Assembly (NCBI GenBank): GCA_018240025.1
Contig: JAFEGM010000060.1
Coordinates: 1-44,345, forward strand
Direction: 5' to 3'
DNA from: Verrucomicrobiota bacterium
GTDB taxonomy: Bacteria; Verrucomicrobiota; Verrucomicrobiia; Chthoniobacterales; SZAS-18
DNA length: 44,345 bases
The notes under the pieces were generated by a model. That model saw only the letters and a program-made list of their open reading frames with translations, searched no databases and was not told where the DNA came from. Each line of letters opens with the position of its first letter. Within the stretch, counting starts at the first letter, position 1. Below, in pieces: positions 7,245-15,962 of this stretch. The position numbers were made by a program, and so were the translations under genes.

Positions 7245-7979
7245 ATGCACGCCGCACGCGAAAAGACAACGCCGGGCCCGACCTCGGGAGCCGATCCCGC
7301 TCCGCTCGTCGTCGGCCCGGTGCACGATGCCGCGTCGCTGGCGGCCGCCTGCCGCCGACGCCTGGAGACGCCCGCGCCCGACGTCTTTGAGATCCGGCTG
7401 GACCGCCTCGTGCCGCCGCCCGCCGCCTGGGACCTGCTGCTCCGCCGACAGATCATCCTGACCGCGCGGCATCCGCTGGAAGGCGGGCCGAAAGGCCTCG
7501 ACGCCGCCCAGCGCCGGCGGCTCCTGCTCGAACACCTCGAGGTGGCCGATGCGATCGATCTCGAGCTGCGCTCCCTGCCCGGCTTCCGCGACGTGGCCGC
7601 CGCGGCGGCGCAGGCCGGCGCCGCGCGCATCGTCTCGTTCCACGATTTCCGCGGCACTCCTTCGGTCGAGCGTCTGCGCGAGATCGCCGAGCGCGCGGCC
7701 GAGGCCGGCGCCGACATCGTCAAGATCGCCACGACCACCAACACCCCGGCGGAGTTGGCCCGTCTCTTCGCCTTCGCCGCCGAGCCCGCGGCCGTGCCGC
7801 TTGCCTGCATGGGCATGGGCGCGCTGGGTCGGCTCTCGCGGCTGCTCCTCGCTTCGACCGGCAGTGCGCTCGTCTACTGCGCGCTCGGCGAGGCGAATGC
7901 GGTCGGGCAGTGGCCGGTGGCGGAGTTCCGCGCCGCGCTCGGGCAGCTCGCGGGCGGAAGCAAGAAGCCGCGCCGATGA
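7245..7979 (+). CDS. aroD: Type I 3-dehydroquinate dehydratase
   Basis: A 244-residue class I dehydroquinase, the third step of the shikimate pathway (3-dehydroquinate to 3-dehydroshikimate by Schiff-base chemistry). The catalytic His is in S-F-H-D-F (about residue 133) and the Schiff-base Lys in D-I-V-K-I-A (about residue 159). E-I-R-L-D-R and L-T-A-R form earlier substrate-binding strands, and the end G-Q-W-P fits the family. The first ~20 residues are a poorly conserved leader. The ATG lies only 12 bases from the divergent sugar-transferase start, and the stop overlaps the next ATG (ATGA), so aroD and the following gene are probably co-translated. Confidence 0.92.
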   Translation: MHAAREKTTPGPTSGADPAPLVVGPVHDAASLAAACRRRLETPAPDVFEIRLDRLVPPPAAWDLLLRRQIILTARHPLEGGPKGLDAAQRRRLLLEHLEVADAIDLELRSLPGFRDVAAAAAQAGAARIVSFHDFRGTPSVERLREIAERAAEAGADIVKIATTTNTPAELARLFAFAAEPAAVPLACMGMGALGRLSRLLLASTGSALVYCALGEANAVGQWPVAEFRAALGQLAGGSKKPRR

Positions 7980-9715
7980 CGCCCGATCCGACGCTCGCCC
8001 AGGCGATGCAGGACGCCCGACAGGGGCGGCTGTCGCAGGCGATTCAGAACGTGCGCCGCGTCGTGCAGCGACAGCCGAAAAACGCCGACGCCCTGCAGGT
8101 GCTTGCCTTCCTCCTGACCCAGGCCGGCCAGGCGCAGCAGGCGCTGCATTTCCTCCAGCAGGCGATTCAGGTGGCTCCGGAAGTACCGGCCTTCCGCAAC
8201 AACCTCGGCACCGCGCTCGTGCAGCTGGGTCGCTTCGCCGAGGCGCGGCCGCATTTCGAGAAGGCGATCGAACTCGACCTAAAGTACCCGATGCCCTATC
8301 TCGGACTGAGCTTCGTCTGCACCACCGCGCAGGACAGTGCCGCGGCGCTGCGTCTGAGCGAGCTCGGTCTGCAGCTGCGCCCCGGTTGGCCGGAGCTGAT
8401 GCAGGTTCGCGCCAGCGCGCTGGAGGCGGCGGATCGGCTGGACGAGGCGCTGGCCACGCTCGACGAACTCATCCGCCTCAGGCCGTCCGACCCCGCGCTG
8501 CGGCCGAATCGGCTGATGGCGCTGAACTACACCTGCCGCCCTGCGCGCGAACTCTTCGCCGCGGCGCGGGAATACCACGCGCTCTGCCCGCCGGCACCTG
8601 CCTGGCCGGTCGAGGAGTCGGCGCGCGAGCGACCGCTCCGCGTCGGCGTGCTCTCCTCGGATCTGCGCACGCATTCGGTCGCGTTCTTCCTCGAGGCGCT
8701 GCTGCACAGCCGGCCGAACCGCTGGACGCTGATCGCGTTCTCGAACTCCACCCCAAGCCCGAAAGATCCGCTCACCCAGCGCCTGCGACCGCGCTTCGAC
8801 GAATGGATCGAGACCGTCGCGCTCGACGACGCCGCGCTCGACGAGGCCATCCGCGGTCGACGCATCGATGTGCTGCTCGAGCTCAACGGCCACACCACCG
8901 GCGGCCGTCTGAGCGCCCTGCAGCGCAAGCCGGCGCCGCTGATCGTCAGCGCGCTGGGCTATCCGAATACGACCGGCCATCCCGCGGTCGACCTGCGGCT
9001 GGTCGATTCGATCACCGATCCGCCCGGCGCCGAGGCCTTCTGCACGGAGCGGCTGCTGCGGGTCGACCCCTGCTTCCTCTGCTACACGCCGCCGGCTGAC
9101 GCGCCCGCCCCGGCCCTGCCGCCGGAGGACGCGCCCCTCACGTTCGGCTCCTTCAACTTCACGGCCAAGCTCAGCGCGCCGACCATCGCGCTCTGGGCGC
9201 AATGCCTCGCGGCCGCGCCGGGTTCACGCCTCTTGCTGAAGGCGAAATCGACCGCCGATCCGAGCCACCGCGAGCACCTGCTTGCGCGGCTGGAGGCCGG
9301 CGGCATCGACCCTGCGCGCGTGGAGCTGCTGGCCTACACGCGCACGATGACCGAGCACCTTGGGCTCTACGGACGCGTCCACGTGGCGCTCGATCCCACT
9401 CCGTACAACGGCACCACCACGACCTGCGAGGCGCTCTGGATGGGCGTGCCCGTCGTCACCCTGGCGGGCGATCGCCACGCGGCGCGGGTCGGAGCCAGTC
9501 TGCTGCACGCACTCGGACGCGAAGAGTGGGTCGCGTCCGACGCCTCCGGCTACATCGGCACCGCCGTGCGGCTCGCCACCGACCGCGCAGAACTGGCGCG
9601 TCTCCGGACTGCGCTGCGCCCGCAAATGGCCGCCTCGCCGCTGACCGACGCGGCGGCCTACAGCGCGCGGGTCTTCGCCGCGTTGGCGGAGGCTTGGAGA
9701 TCGCGCAGCGCCTAG
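7976..9715 (+). CDS. TPR / O-GlcNAc-transferase-like (GT41) protein
   Basis: A 579-residue protein. Residues 1-190 form tetratricopeptide helices ([20 protein letters not shown] is typical TPR). From about 215 the GT41/SPINDLY-type glycosyltransferase follows, with [52 protein letters not shown] and the nucleotide-sugar loop [20 protein letters not shown]. It would glycosylate Ser/Thr or another acceptor using a UDP- or other NDP-sugar in the cytoplasm. No signal peptide is visible. It is coupled to aroD through ATGA, and its stop overlaps the convergent kbl stop inside CCTAGG. Confidence 0.9.
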   Translation: MTPDPTLAQAMQDARQGRLSQAIQNVRRVVQRQPKNADALQVLAFLLTQAGQAQQALHFLQQAIQVAPEVPAFRNNLGTALVQLGRFAEARPHFEKAIELDLKYPMPYLGLSFVCTTAQDSAAALRLSELGLQLRPGWPELMQVRASALEAADRLDEALATLDELIRLRPSDPALRPNRLMALNYTCRPARELFAAAREYHALCPPAPAWPVEESARERPLRVGVLSSDLRTHSVAFFLEALLHSRPNRWTLIAFSNSTPSPKDPLTQRLRPRFDEWIETVALDDAALDEAIRGRRIDVLLELNGHTTGGRLSALQRKPAPLIVSALGYPNTTGHPAVDLRLVDSITDPPGAEAFCTERLLRVDPCFLCYTPPADAPAPALPPEDAPLTFGSFNFTAKLSAPTIALWAQCLAAAPGSRLLLKAKSTADPSHREHLLARLEAGGIDPARVELLAYTRTMTEHLGLYGRVHVALDPTPYNGTTTTCEALWMGVPVVTLAGDRHAARVGASLLHALGREEWVASDASGYIGTAVRLATDRAELARLRTALRPQMAASPLTDAAAYSARVFAALAEAWRSRSA

Positions 9716-10908
9716 GCGCCGAGCTCCGCCTTCACCTCGGCGAACGCATTGACCGCCGCCTCGAGATCGGCGCGGGAATGCGCGGCCGAGATCTGGGTGC
9801 GAATGCGGGCCTGGCCTTGGGGCACGACCGGATAGAAGAAGCCGATGACGTACACACCCTTCTCCAGCATGCGCGCGGCGAAGCGCTGCGAGAGCGCGGC
9901 ATCGCCCAGCATGACCGGCGTGATCGGATGTGTGCCGGACTTGATGCTCAGGCCGCGTTCCTGGATGGCGGCGCGGAAGAAACGCGTGTTCTCCTCCAGG
10001 CGGTCGCGCAGCTCGGTCGATTTCGTGAGCAGCTCCAGCGCCTTGATCGAAGCCGCAGCCACGGCCGGGGCGATGGTGTTCGAGAAGAGATACGGCCGCG
10101 AACGCTGCCGCAGCAGGTCGACGATCTCGCGCCGCCCGCTGGTATAGCCGCCGCTGCCGCCGCCCAGCGCCTTGCCGTAGGTGCCGGTGGTCACGGCGAT
10201 GCGCGACATGTCCACGCCGCAATGCTCCATCGTCCCGCGCCCGGTTTTGCCGAGGAAGCCGGTGGCGTGGCAGTCGTCGAAGTGCACGAGCGCACCGTAG
10301 CGCTCGGCCAGGTCGCAGATGCCCTTGAGGTCGGCGATGTAGCCGTCCATCGAGAAGACGCCGTCGGTCGAGATGAGCTTGAAGCGCGCGCCCTTCGCAT
10401 CGGCCTCCTTCAGCTTGGCCTCGAGGTCGTTCAGGTCGTTGTTCTTGTATCGATAGCGCGCCGCCTTGCAGAGGCGGATGCCGTCGATGATCGAGGCGTG
10501 GTTCAGCTCGTCGCTGATGACCGCATCCTCCGGTCCGAGGAGGGTTTCGAACAAGCCTCCGTTGGCATCGAAGCAGGACGGATAGAGAATGGTGTCCTCC
10601 GTCCCGAGGAACTCCGACGTGCGCGCCTCCAGCTCCTTGTGGATGGCCTGCGTCCCGCAGATGAAGCGCACGCTGGCCAGTCCGAAGCCCCAGCGGTCGA
10701 TGGCCTCCTTCGCCGCCGCCTTGATTTCCGGGTGATCGGCGAGGCCAAGGTAGTTGTTGGCGCAGAAGTTCAGCACCTCGCGCCCTGCGGAAGTCGTGGC
10801 GATGTGGGCGGACTGCGGCGTGGTGATGACGCGCTCGCGTTTGTAGAGGCCGGCGTCCTCGATGGATTGGAGCGTGCTGCGGAGGTGGGCGTAGAAATCG
10901 GTGGGCAT
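9712..10908 (-). CDS. kbl: Glycine C-acetyltransferase (2-amino-3-ketobutyrate CoA ligase)
   Basis: A 398-residue PLP enzyme of the alpha-oxoamine synthase family. It converts 2-amino-3-oxobutyrate plus CoA to glycine and acetyl-CoA in threonine breakdown. The PLP lysine lies in [14 protein letters not shown] (about residue 245), the N-terminal active-site block reads [12 protein letters not shown], and [10 protein letters not shown] supplies the Asp and His that hold the cofactor. Length and motifs match Kbl better than BioF or HemA. I choose ATG 10908 (MPTDFYAHL) over a 19-residue longer start with no family similarity. The usual partner tdh is not in the window. Confidence 0.93.
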   Translation of the reverse strand: MPTDFYAHLRSTLQSIEDAGLYKRERVITTPQSAHIATTSAGREVLNFCANNYLGLADHPEIKAAAKEAIDRWGFGLASVRFICGTQAIHKELEARTSEFLGTEDTILYPSCFDANGGLFETLLGPEDAVISDELNHASIIDGIRLCKAARYRYKNNDLNDLEAKLKEADAKGARFKLISTDGVFSMDGYIADLKGICDLAERYGALVHFDDCHATGFLGKTGRGTMEHCGVDMSRIAVTTGTYGKALGGGSGGYTSGRREIVDLLRQRSRPYLFSNTIAPAVAAASIKALELLTKSTELRDRLEENTRFFRAAIQERGLSIKSGTHPITPVMLGDAALSQRFAARMLEKGVYVIGFFYPVVPQGQARIRTQISAAHSRADLEAAVNAFAEVKAELGA

Positions 10909-11272
10909 GGCGCGGGGCAAGGGAGCAGGATGTTGGATGCGGTCCGGCCGCGGGTAAATGGGCATCGCGCCGGAACGCGCGTCAGTGCGGCGGGAAGCCG
11001 CACCAGAGCAAGGCGCCGACGAATGGGCGTGAATGCTGACGCTGGCCTCGCGGCCGAATTCTGTTGCAGCCGCCCGCCGCGCTCCCCGCCACAGCCACTC
11101 GCCGCGCCCTTCGCCTCAACGGTTCAGCCCACGCACCGCGATGTGGCTCACCCAGCCGAGTGATTCCTCCCGGCTTCTTCTCATCTTCGCCTCCTTCGCA
11201 GCTTCGCGTGAACCTTCGGTGCCGCGCCGACGAGGGTCTGATCCCCCGCTTTACACCCTCCCGCCCAGTCCG
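10909..11272. other. Divergent spacer kbl / PhyH with stem-loop and repeat
   Basis: 364 bases without a convincing gene. It holds a perfect 7-bp stem GTGCGGC/GCCGCAC with a GGGAA loop at 10985-11003 (not followed by T residues) and a CTTCGCCTCCTTCGCAGC-type repeat at 11174-11217. Promoters for both flanking genes should lie here, but I cannot identify convincing -10/-35 boxes. Long ORFs over this stretch are extensions of shadow frames. Confidence 0.5.
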
Positions 11273-12424
11273 ATGCTCCCCTCCATGAACGGCAGTATGA
11301 TGATGACCGCCCCGCCCGCCGCCAGTGACGTGGTGCTGATCGACGGAGAGCCCTTTTCCGAGAGCGACTATCTCGAGATGAATCCCGATGTGCGCGCCGC
11401 GGTGCGCAACAAGGTCTTCAAGTCGGGGCGGCAGCACTACGATCTGCACGGCCGCGCCGAGGGCCGGCTGGGCGTGTCGCCCTTCGGCGAGCACGCCACC
11501 GAGTTCTTCGGCGAGGTGCCGGTCGACCTCTCGCTCATGGGTTCGCTGCGGGCGGACAAATTCCCCTACGCCGGCCCCTACCCCTGGCTCGACCGGCCGG
11601 ATGCGCTGGCGCAGATCGAGGCCCGCGTGCAGGCGGGCACGCTTTCGACGGCCGACGCAGAGCAATGCCGCAAGTGGGTGCGCGACGGCTACATCATCCT
11701 CGAAGGCTGCGTCAGTCCCGCGGAGGCCGATCGCGCCTGGGAGGCTTACGAACAGGCCTGGCGCGAAGGCTCCGTCACGCTGAGCCCCGACAAGATCAGC
11801 CCCGACGATCCCTGGCCCGGCCGCCTGCTCGATGCGCATCAGAAGGTGCCCGCCTTTTGTCCCATCATGCGGCATCCCGAAATCCTGCGCTGGGTGCAGT
11901 TGCTGATGGATCGCGAACCCGCGCCCTTCCAAACGATCGCCTCGCACAAAGGCACCCAGCAGGCCGCGCATTCGGACACCATCCACATGACCACCTATCC
12001 GATGGGTTACCTCACCGCCGCCTGGGTGGCGCTGGAGGACATCCATCCGGACAGCGGACCGCTCGTCTACTACCCCGGCAGCCACCGCCTGCCGTATGTG
12101 CTGTGCAAGGAAATCGGCCTGACCGAGGAGGACTTCCAGCGCGACGGCTATCAGGCCTACGTGAACAAGTACGAGTCGAAGATCGCGCAGGTCCTGGCCG
12201 AGCACGATTTCGACACGCGCCACTTCTGCGCCAAGAAGGGCGACGTGCTCATCTGGCACGCCAACCTCATCCACGGCGGCTCCCCGCGGAACGACGTGCG
12301 GCATTCCCGCAAGGCGCTGGTCAGCCACTACTTCGTACGCGGCGCCGTCACCTACCATGAGCTGTCCGCCCAGCGCGCCCGCGCGCACTCCGGCACCTGC
12401 CTGGTGGCGGATCGGCGGAGCTGA
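11273..12424 (+). CDS. Phytanoyl-CoA dioxygenase (PhyH)-family oxygenase
   Basis: A 383-residue non-haem Fe(II)/2-oxoglutarate oxygenase-like protein. The iron triad is visible as H-S-D (about residues 232-234, in QQAAHSDTIHM) and the distal His in A-N-L-I-H-G-G (about 333). The Arg in R-H-S-R-K-A-L is a candidate 2-oxoglutarate contact. P-D-S-G-P-L-V-Y-Y-P-G-S-H is the usual PhyH strand between them. An N-terminal ~80-residue region (FSESDYLEMNPDVRAAVRN) resembles the short helical module often seen before glycosyltransferase or sugar-modifying domains. The substrate is unknown; proximity to glycan genes makes a polysaccharide-linked role possible but unproven. ATG 11285 is an alternative start. 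Confidence 0.85.
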   Translation: MLPSMNGSMMMTAPPAASDVVLIDGEPFSESDYLEMNPDVRAAVRNKVFKSGRQHYDLHGRAEGRLGVSPFGEHATEFFGEVPVDLSLMGSLRADKFPYAGPYPWLDRPDALAQIEARVQAGTLSTADAEQCRKWVRDGYIILEGCVSPAEADRAWEAYEQAWREGSVTLSPDKISPDDPWPGRLLDAHQKVPAFCPIMRHPEILRWVQLLMDREPAPFQTIASHKGTQQAAHSDTIHMTTYPMGYLTAAWVALEDIHPDSGPLVYYPGSHRLPYVLCKEIGLTEEDFQRDGYQAYVNKYESKIAQVLAEHDFDTRHFCAKKGDVLIWHANLIHGGSPRNDVRHSRKALVSHYFVRGAVTYHELSAQRARAHSGTCLVADRRS

Positions 12425-12466
12425 GGCTGCACCCGCTGCGCGAACCGTAGCGTTCCCGGCAAAAGG

Positions 12467-12492
12467 AAAGGCCAGCCTCGCGGCTGGCCTTT
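12467..12492. terminator. Bidirectional hairpin terminator
   Basis: A perfect 11-bp stem AAAGGCCAGCC / GGCTGGCCTTT with a TCGC loop, between the convergent PhyH gene (stop 12424) and rplQ (stop 12520). The A-run on one side and T-run on the other let it act in both directions. Confidence 0.8.
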
Positions 12493-12519
12493 GCTGGAAC
12501 TGCTTTCGGAGCGGACGGC

Positions 12520-12942
12520 TCAGGCGTTGGCGGCCTCGGCCTTCTTCGCGTCCGGATCGACGATGACCGAGTCATCGGCGACGGCGGGCTGGTCGACCCA
12601 CTCGAGGAAGGCCATCTGGGCGCTGTCGCTGGGCCGCGGCCCGAGCTTCACCACGCGGGTGTAGCCGCCGTTGCGGGAGGCGTTGAGGGGCGCGATCTCC
12701 TCGAAGAGGCGGCGCACCATGTCCTTCTGCTGCAGGCGCGCGATGGCGATGCGGCGGGCGTGGAGCGTGCCCTTCTTGGCGAAGGTCACCATGCGCTCCG
12801 CGAACGGACGCGCGGCCTTGGCCTTGGCCAGGGTCGTCTTGATGCGGCCGTGGCGGATGAGTTCGCAGACGAGGCCCTGGAGGATGGCCTTCGTGTGCGC
12901 CGCGTCGCGGCCGACTTTCTTCACTTTGTCTCCGTGTCTCAT
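12520..12942 (-). CDS. rplQ: 50S ribosomal protein L17 (bL17)
   Basis: A 140-residue ribosomal protein bL17. The N-terminal M-R-H-G-D-K-V-K-K-V-G-R, T-K-A-I-L-Q-G-L-V, A-K-A-A-R-P-F-A-E-R-M-V-T and N-G-G-Y-T-R-V-V-K-L blocks are diagnostic. The last ~25 residues are an acidic/Ala extension beyond the usual ~115-residue core. It follows rpoA with a 75-base gap, the classic rpoA-rplQ order, and is closed by the hairpin at 12467-12492. Confidence 0.97.
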   Translation of the reverse strand: MRHGDKVKKVGRDAAHTKAILQGLVCELIRHGRIKTTLAKAKAARPFAERMVTFAKKGTLHARRIAIARLQQKDMVRRLFEEIAPLNASRNGGYTRVVKLGPRPSDSAQMAFLEWVDQPAVADDSVIVDPDAKKAEAANA

Positions 12943-13017
12943 GGGAATCTGATGCTGAAATGTTCTGCTGGGGGCTGCCCGAAGCGTCGAACCTCGACCT
13001 TCGAGCGGCCGACGGGC

Positions 13018-14025
13018 TTAGGCGGCCGCGCCGGCGGTGGGGTCGATCAGCCCCGCCTCGAACTTCATGCCGAGGGTAAGGCCGAGGCCCTGGAGCTTTT
13101 CCTTGATCTCGTTGAGCGACTTCTTGCCGAAGTTGCGGTACTTCAGCATCTCCGCCTCGGTCTTCATGGCCAGCTGGCCGACCGTGGTGATGTTCGCGTT
13201 GTTGAGGCAGTTGGCCGCGCGGACGGAGAGCTCGATCTCGTTGACGCTCATGTTGAGCAGCTTCTTGAGCTTGAGATTCTCCTGGCTGGTCTCCTGCGTG
13301 GTCTGGTCGATCTCGATCAGGTTGTCGTTGTAGTCGACGAACGGATCCAGGTGCTTGCGCAGAATGGCGCTGGCCTGCTGGAGCGCGCTCTCCGGGCTCA
13401 CGCGACCGTCGGTCGTGATCTCGAGGATGAGCTTGTCGTAATCCGTGCGCTGACCGACGCGGGTGTTCTCGACCGTGTACTTCACCTTGGTGACCGGCGA
13501 GAAGATGGAGTCGATCGGGATGACGCCGATGGGCGTGTCGGGACGCTTGTTCTCGTCACCCGTAGCGAAGCCGCGGCCGACGCGCACGTCCATCTCCATC
13601 TCGAACTTCCCCTTCTTGTCGAGGGTGCAGATGTGCTGGTCCTTGTTCAGCACCTCGACGCCCGTGACTTCCTGGATGTCGGCCGCGGTCACCGGGCCGT
13701 CCTTGTTCACGTTGATCGAGAGCGTGCGGACCTCGTGATCGTGGGCGAGGAACTTGATCTTCTTCAGGTTGAGCACGATGTCCGTGACGTCCTCGACCAC
13801 GTTGGGGAGGGTCTGGAACTCGTGCGCAGCGCCAGTGATACGGACGCTGATGATGGCCGCGCCCTCCAGCGAGGAGAGCAGCACCCGGCGCAGGGAATTG
13901 CCGATGGTGTGGCCGTAACCGCTTTCAAACGGCTCCGCCGTGAACACGGCGAAATTGGGATTGGTGGCCGACTCCTCCTTGTGGAGGGACTTCGGCATTT
14001 CGAATCTTCCGAGACGAATAGGCAT
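13018..14025 (-). CDS. rpoA: RNA polymerase alpha subunit
   Basis: A 335-residue RpoA. The N-terminal dimerisation domain contains G-Y-G-H-T-I-G-N-S-L-R-R-V-L-L-S-S-L and G-A-A-I. The C-terminal domain (about 255-325) has L-S-V-R-A-A-N-C-L-N-N-A-N-I and M-L-K-Y-R-N-F-G-K-K-S-L-N-E-I, the helix-hairpin-helix surface that contacts UP elements and activators. I start at MPIRLGRFEMP; an upstream ATG adds 15 unrelated residues. Usual upstream partners rpsM, rpsK and rpsD are absent here, so rpoA-rplQ must have its own promoter in the 238-base spacer or read through from the SDR operon. Confidence 0.97.
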   Translation of the reverse strand: MPIRLGRFEMPKSLHKEESATNPNFAVFTAEPFESGYGHTIGNSLRRVLLSSLEGAAIISVRITGAAHEFQTLPNVVEDVTDIVLNLKKIKFLAHDHEVRTLSINVNKDGPVTAADIQEVTGVEVLNKDQHICTLDKKGKFEMEMDVRVGRGFATGDENKRPDTPIGVIPIDSIFSPVTKVKYTVENTRVGQRTDYDKLILEITTDGRVSPESALQQASAILRKHLDPFVDYNDNLIEIDQTTQETSQENLKLKKLLNMSVNEIELSVRAANCLNNANITTVGQLAMKTEAEMLKYRNFGKKSLNEIKEKLQGLGLTLGMKFEAGLIDPTAGAAA

Positions 14026-14141
14026 GTTTTGACTGCAATGGCACCGGGTTTCCCCTGACGAGTCCGCCACACCCCTTTATTTTTCGGGACGCAGCGCAGG
14101 GACCAACGGGCGTGTTTGGAGCTCGCTTTTGTTTCCCACCC

Positions 14142-14160
14142 TCGCCCGAGGGTCGGGCGA
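14142..14160. other. Stem-loop upstream of rpoA
   Basis: An 8-bp perfect stem TCGCCCGA / TCGGGCGA with a GGG loop in the spacer between rpoA and the SDR gene. There is no T-run, so it may be a leader structure of the rpoA transcript or a Rho-dependent end of the upstream operon. No clear promoter boxes are visible nearby. Confidence 0.4.
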
Positions 14161-14263
14161 AAGAGGGCCGATAAGCTGGAGAGGCCCGGGGGAAATGCAA
14201 GCGGAACCACGCTGAGCCGGACCGATTCTGCCGAGCACGGCCGGCCCGAACTCCGCCGCCAGC

Positions 14264-15112
14264 CTACTGGAACGAGAGCAGCGTCGGCGGCCGCGGGGTC
14301 AGAATGTCATCCATCCGCACCTTCACCCCGGCTTTCGTCATGTCGTGGGTGACGATGTAGAACTGGTTCTGCTCGAACGCCTCGAAGACCTGGCGCGCGA
14401 CCTCCGCGGGCGAGATGCCGGTTTCCACCGCCTTGACGATCGCCCCGCGGATCTGGGCCACGACCGGATCGCACTGCTCGGCCGCGGCGCGCTGCAGATC
14501 GTCGGGCAGGTAGCGGGTGGAGTCGTGGATCCGCGTCTGCACCCAGGCCGGGCAGAGGACGTGGGCGTGCAGCTTGGTGCGCCGCAGGGTGAGATCGTGG
14601 TGCAGGCCTTCGGTCAACGTCACGACGGCGAACTTGCTCACATTGTACGAAGCCATCGAGGGCGCGGTCAGCAGTCCGGCGGCGGAGGCGGTGTTGACGA
14701 TGTGGCCTTCCTCGCCCCCCGCCAGCATGCGCGGCACGAAGCTGCGCAGCCCGTGGATGACGCCGTAGAGATTGACCCCGAGCACCCACTCCCATTCGGA
14801 GAGCGAGGTCTCCCAGGAAGTGTTGCCCACGCCGATGCCGGCGTTGTTGGCCAGCACGTGCACGGCGCCGAACGCACGGTAGGCCTTCTCGGCCAGGGCC
14901 TCGACCTGGTCGGCCTTGGACACGTCGAGTTGGTGCGTGACAACCTCGGCGCCCTCGGCCGCGAACTCGGCCGCGGTCTTCTCCAGCGTGGCCGCATTGA
15001 GGTCGGCCAGCACTAGTTTCATCCGGCGCGCGGCGGCCACGGTGGCGAGGGCTTTGCCGATGCCCTCGGCGGCTCCGGTGATGACGGCGACCTTGTTTTT
15101 GAAGTCCTGCAT
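14264..15112 (-). CDS. Short-chain dehydrogenase/reductase
   Basis: A 282-residue classical SDR that oxidises or reduces an alcohol/ketone with NAD(P). The cofactor motif is T-G-A-A-E-G-I-G, with L-A-D-L-N after strand 2 (the Asp suggests NAD preference), N-N-A-G-I-G, the catalytic Ser in N-T-A-S-A-A-G and the Y-N-V-S-K tetrad. The ~30-residue C-terminal tail (NQFYIVTHDMTKAGVK) is longer than the SDR core. It is the last gene of the minus-strand operon that begins with the acyl-CoA dehydrogenase and lies 34 bases after the other SDR. The substrate is probably a hydroxyacyl intermediate of the same pathway, by inference from context. Confidence 0.9.
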   Translation of the reverse strand: MQDFKNKVAVITGAAEGIGKALATVAAARRMKLVLADLNAATLEKTAAEFAAEGAEVVTHQLDVSKADQVEALAEKAYRAFGAVHVLANNAGIGVGNTSWETSLSEWEWVLGVNLYGVIHGLRSFVPRMLAGGEEGHIVNTASAAGLLTAPSMASYNVSKFAVVTLTEGLHHDLTLRRTKLHAHVLCPAWVQTRIHDSTRYLPDDLQRAAAEQCDPVVAQIRGAIVKAVETGISPAEVARQVFEAFEQNQFYIVTHDMTKAGVKVRMDDILTPRPPTLLSFQ

Positions 15113-15146
15113 GATTCGGGGGGAAGATGTCGAGGAGCGCGAAAAA

Positions 15147-15905
15147 TCAGGCGATGAGATAGCCGCCGTCGACCGTGATGCACGAGCCAGTCGTGTAGCT
15201 GGAGGCCGGCGAGGCGAGGTAAAGGATGGCGCCCGCGATCTCCTCCGGCTGGGCCACGCGGTTCATCGGCACGTGGGCGAGCACGTGACCGAGCACGGCC
15301 GGATTTTTGACCAGCGCGGAGGCGAACTTGGTGTCGGTCACGCCGGGCAACACCGCATTCACCCGCACGCCCTTGGTGGCGCATTCCTTCGCGAACGCCT
15401 CGGTCATCGAGATGATGGCCGCCTTGGTGATCGAGTAGATGCCCTGCAGCGCGCCCGGAATAACGCCGTTCACCGACGCCACATTCACGATGCTGCCGCC
15501 GCCGTGGCGCAGCATCAGCTTCGCGCCGAGGGCGCACATGAAGAAGTAGCCGCGGATGTTCACGTCGACCGTCTTTTGGAAGGCGCCGAGGTCCGTGTCG
15601 ACGATCGGTCCGTAGTAGGGATTGGCCGCGGCGTTGTTGATCAGGATGTCGAGCCGGCCGTGCTTCGCCTCCAGCGCGGACATCGTCGCCTGGATCTGCT
15701 CCATCTCGCCGATGTGGCAGGCCAGCACCTCGGCGCTGCCGCCGGCCTCGCGGATGGAAGCGGCGACCGGCTCGCAGGCGTCCGCCTTGCGGCTGCTGAC
15801 GATAACGTGGGCGCCGTGCCGGGCGAGCAGCCGGGCGGCCGCTTCGCCGATGCCGCGGCTGGCTCCGGTGACGAGGGCGATTTTGCCGGTGAGGTCGAAG
15901 GACAT
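15147..15905 (-). CDS. Short-chain dehydrogenase/reductase (FabG/DHRS4-like)
   Basis: A 252-residue SDR. It has T-G-A-S-R-G-I-G (cofactor), S-S-R-K after strand 2 (Arg suggests NADP), I-N-N-A-A, the catalytic Ser in N-V-A-S-V-N-G, Y-S-I-T-K, and the P-G-V-T-D-T turn. The end T-T-G-S-C-I-T-V-D-G-G-Y matches FabG/DHRS4-like enzymes that act on 3-oxoacyl or related carbonyls. It is co-transcribed with the kinase gene 57 bases upstream and another SDR 34 bases downstream. Confidence 0.9.
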   Translation of the reverse strand: MSFDLTGKIALVTGASRGIGEAAARLLARHGAHVIVSSRKADACEPVAASIREAGGSAEVLACHIGEMEQIQATMSALEAKHGRLDILINNAAANPYYGPIVDTDLGAFQKTVDVNIRGYFFMCALGAKLMLRHGGGSIVNVASVNGVIPGALQGIYSITKAAIISMTEAFAKECATKGVRVNAVLPGVTDTKFASALVKNPAVLGHVLAHVPMNRVAQPEEIAGAILYLASPASSYTTGSCITVDGGYLIA

Positions 15906-15962
15906 GGAAGAGAAGGAGGAAAGAAGAAGGAAGAAGGCGAAAGGCGCCCGGCGGCGAGCGGA

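Noticed and set aside
12760..14058. Plus-strand ORF opposite rplQ/rpoA
   Set aside because: Complete overlap with unmistakable rplQ and rpoA on the other strand.
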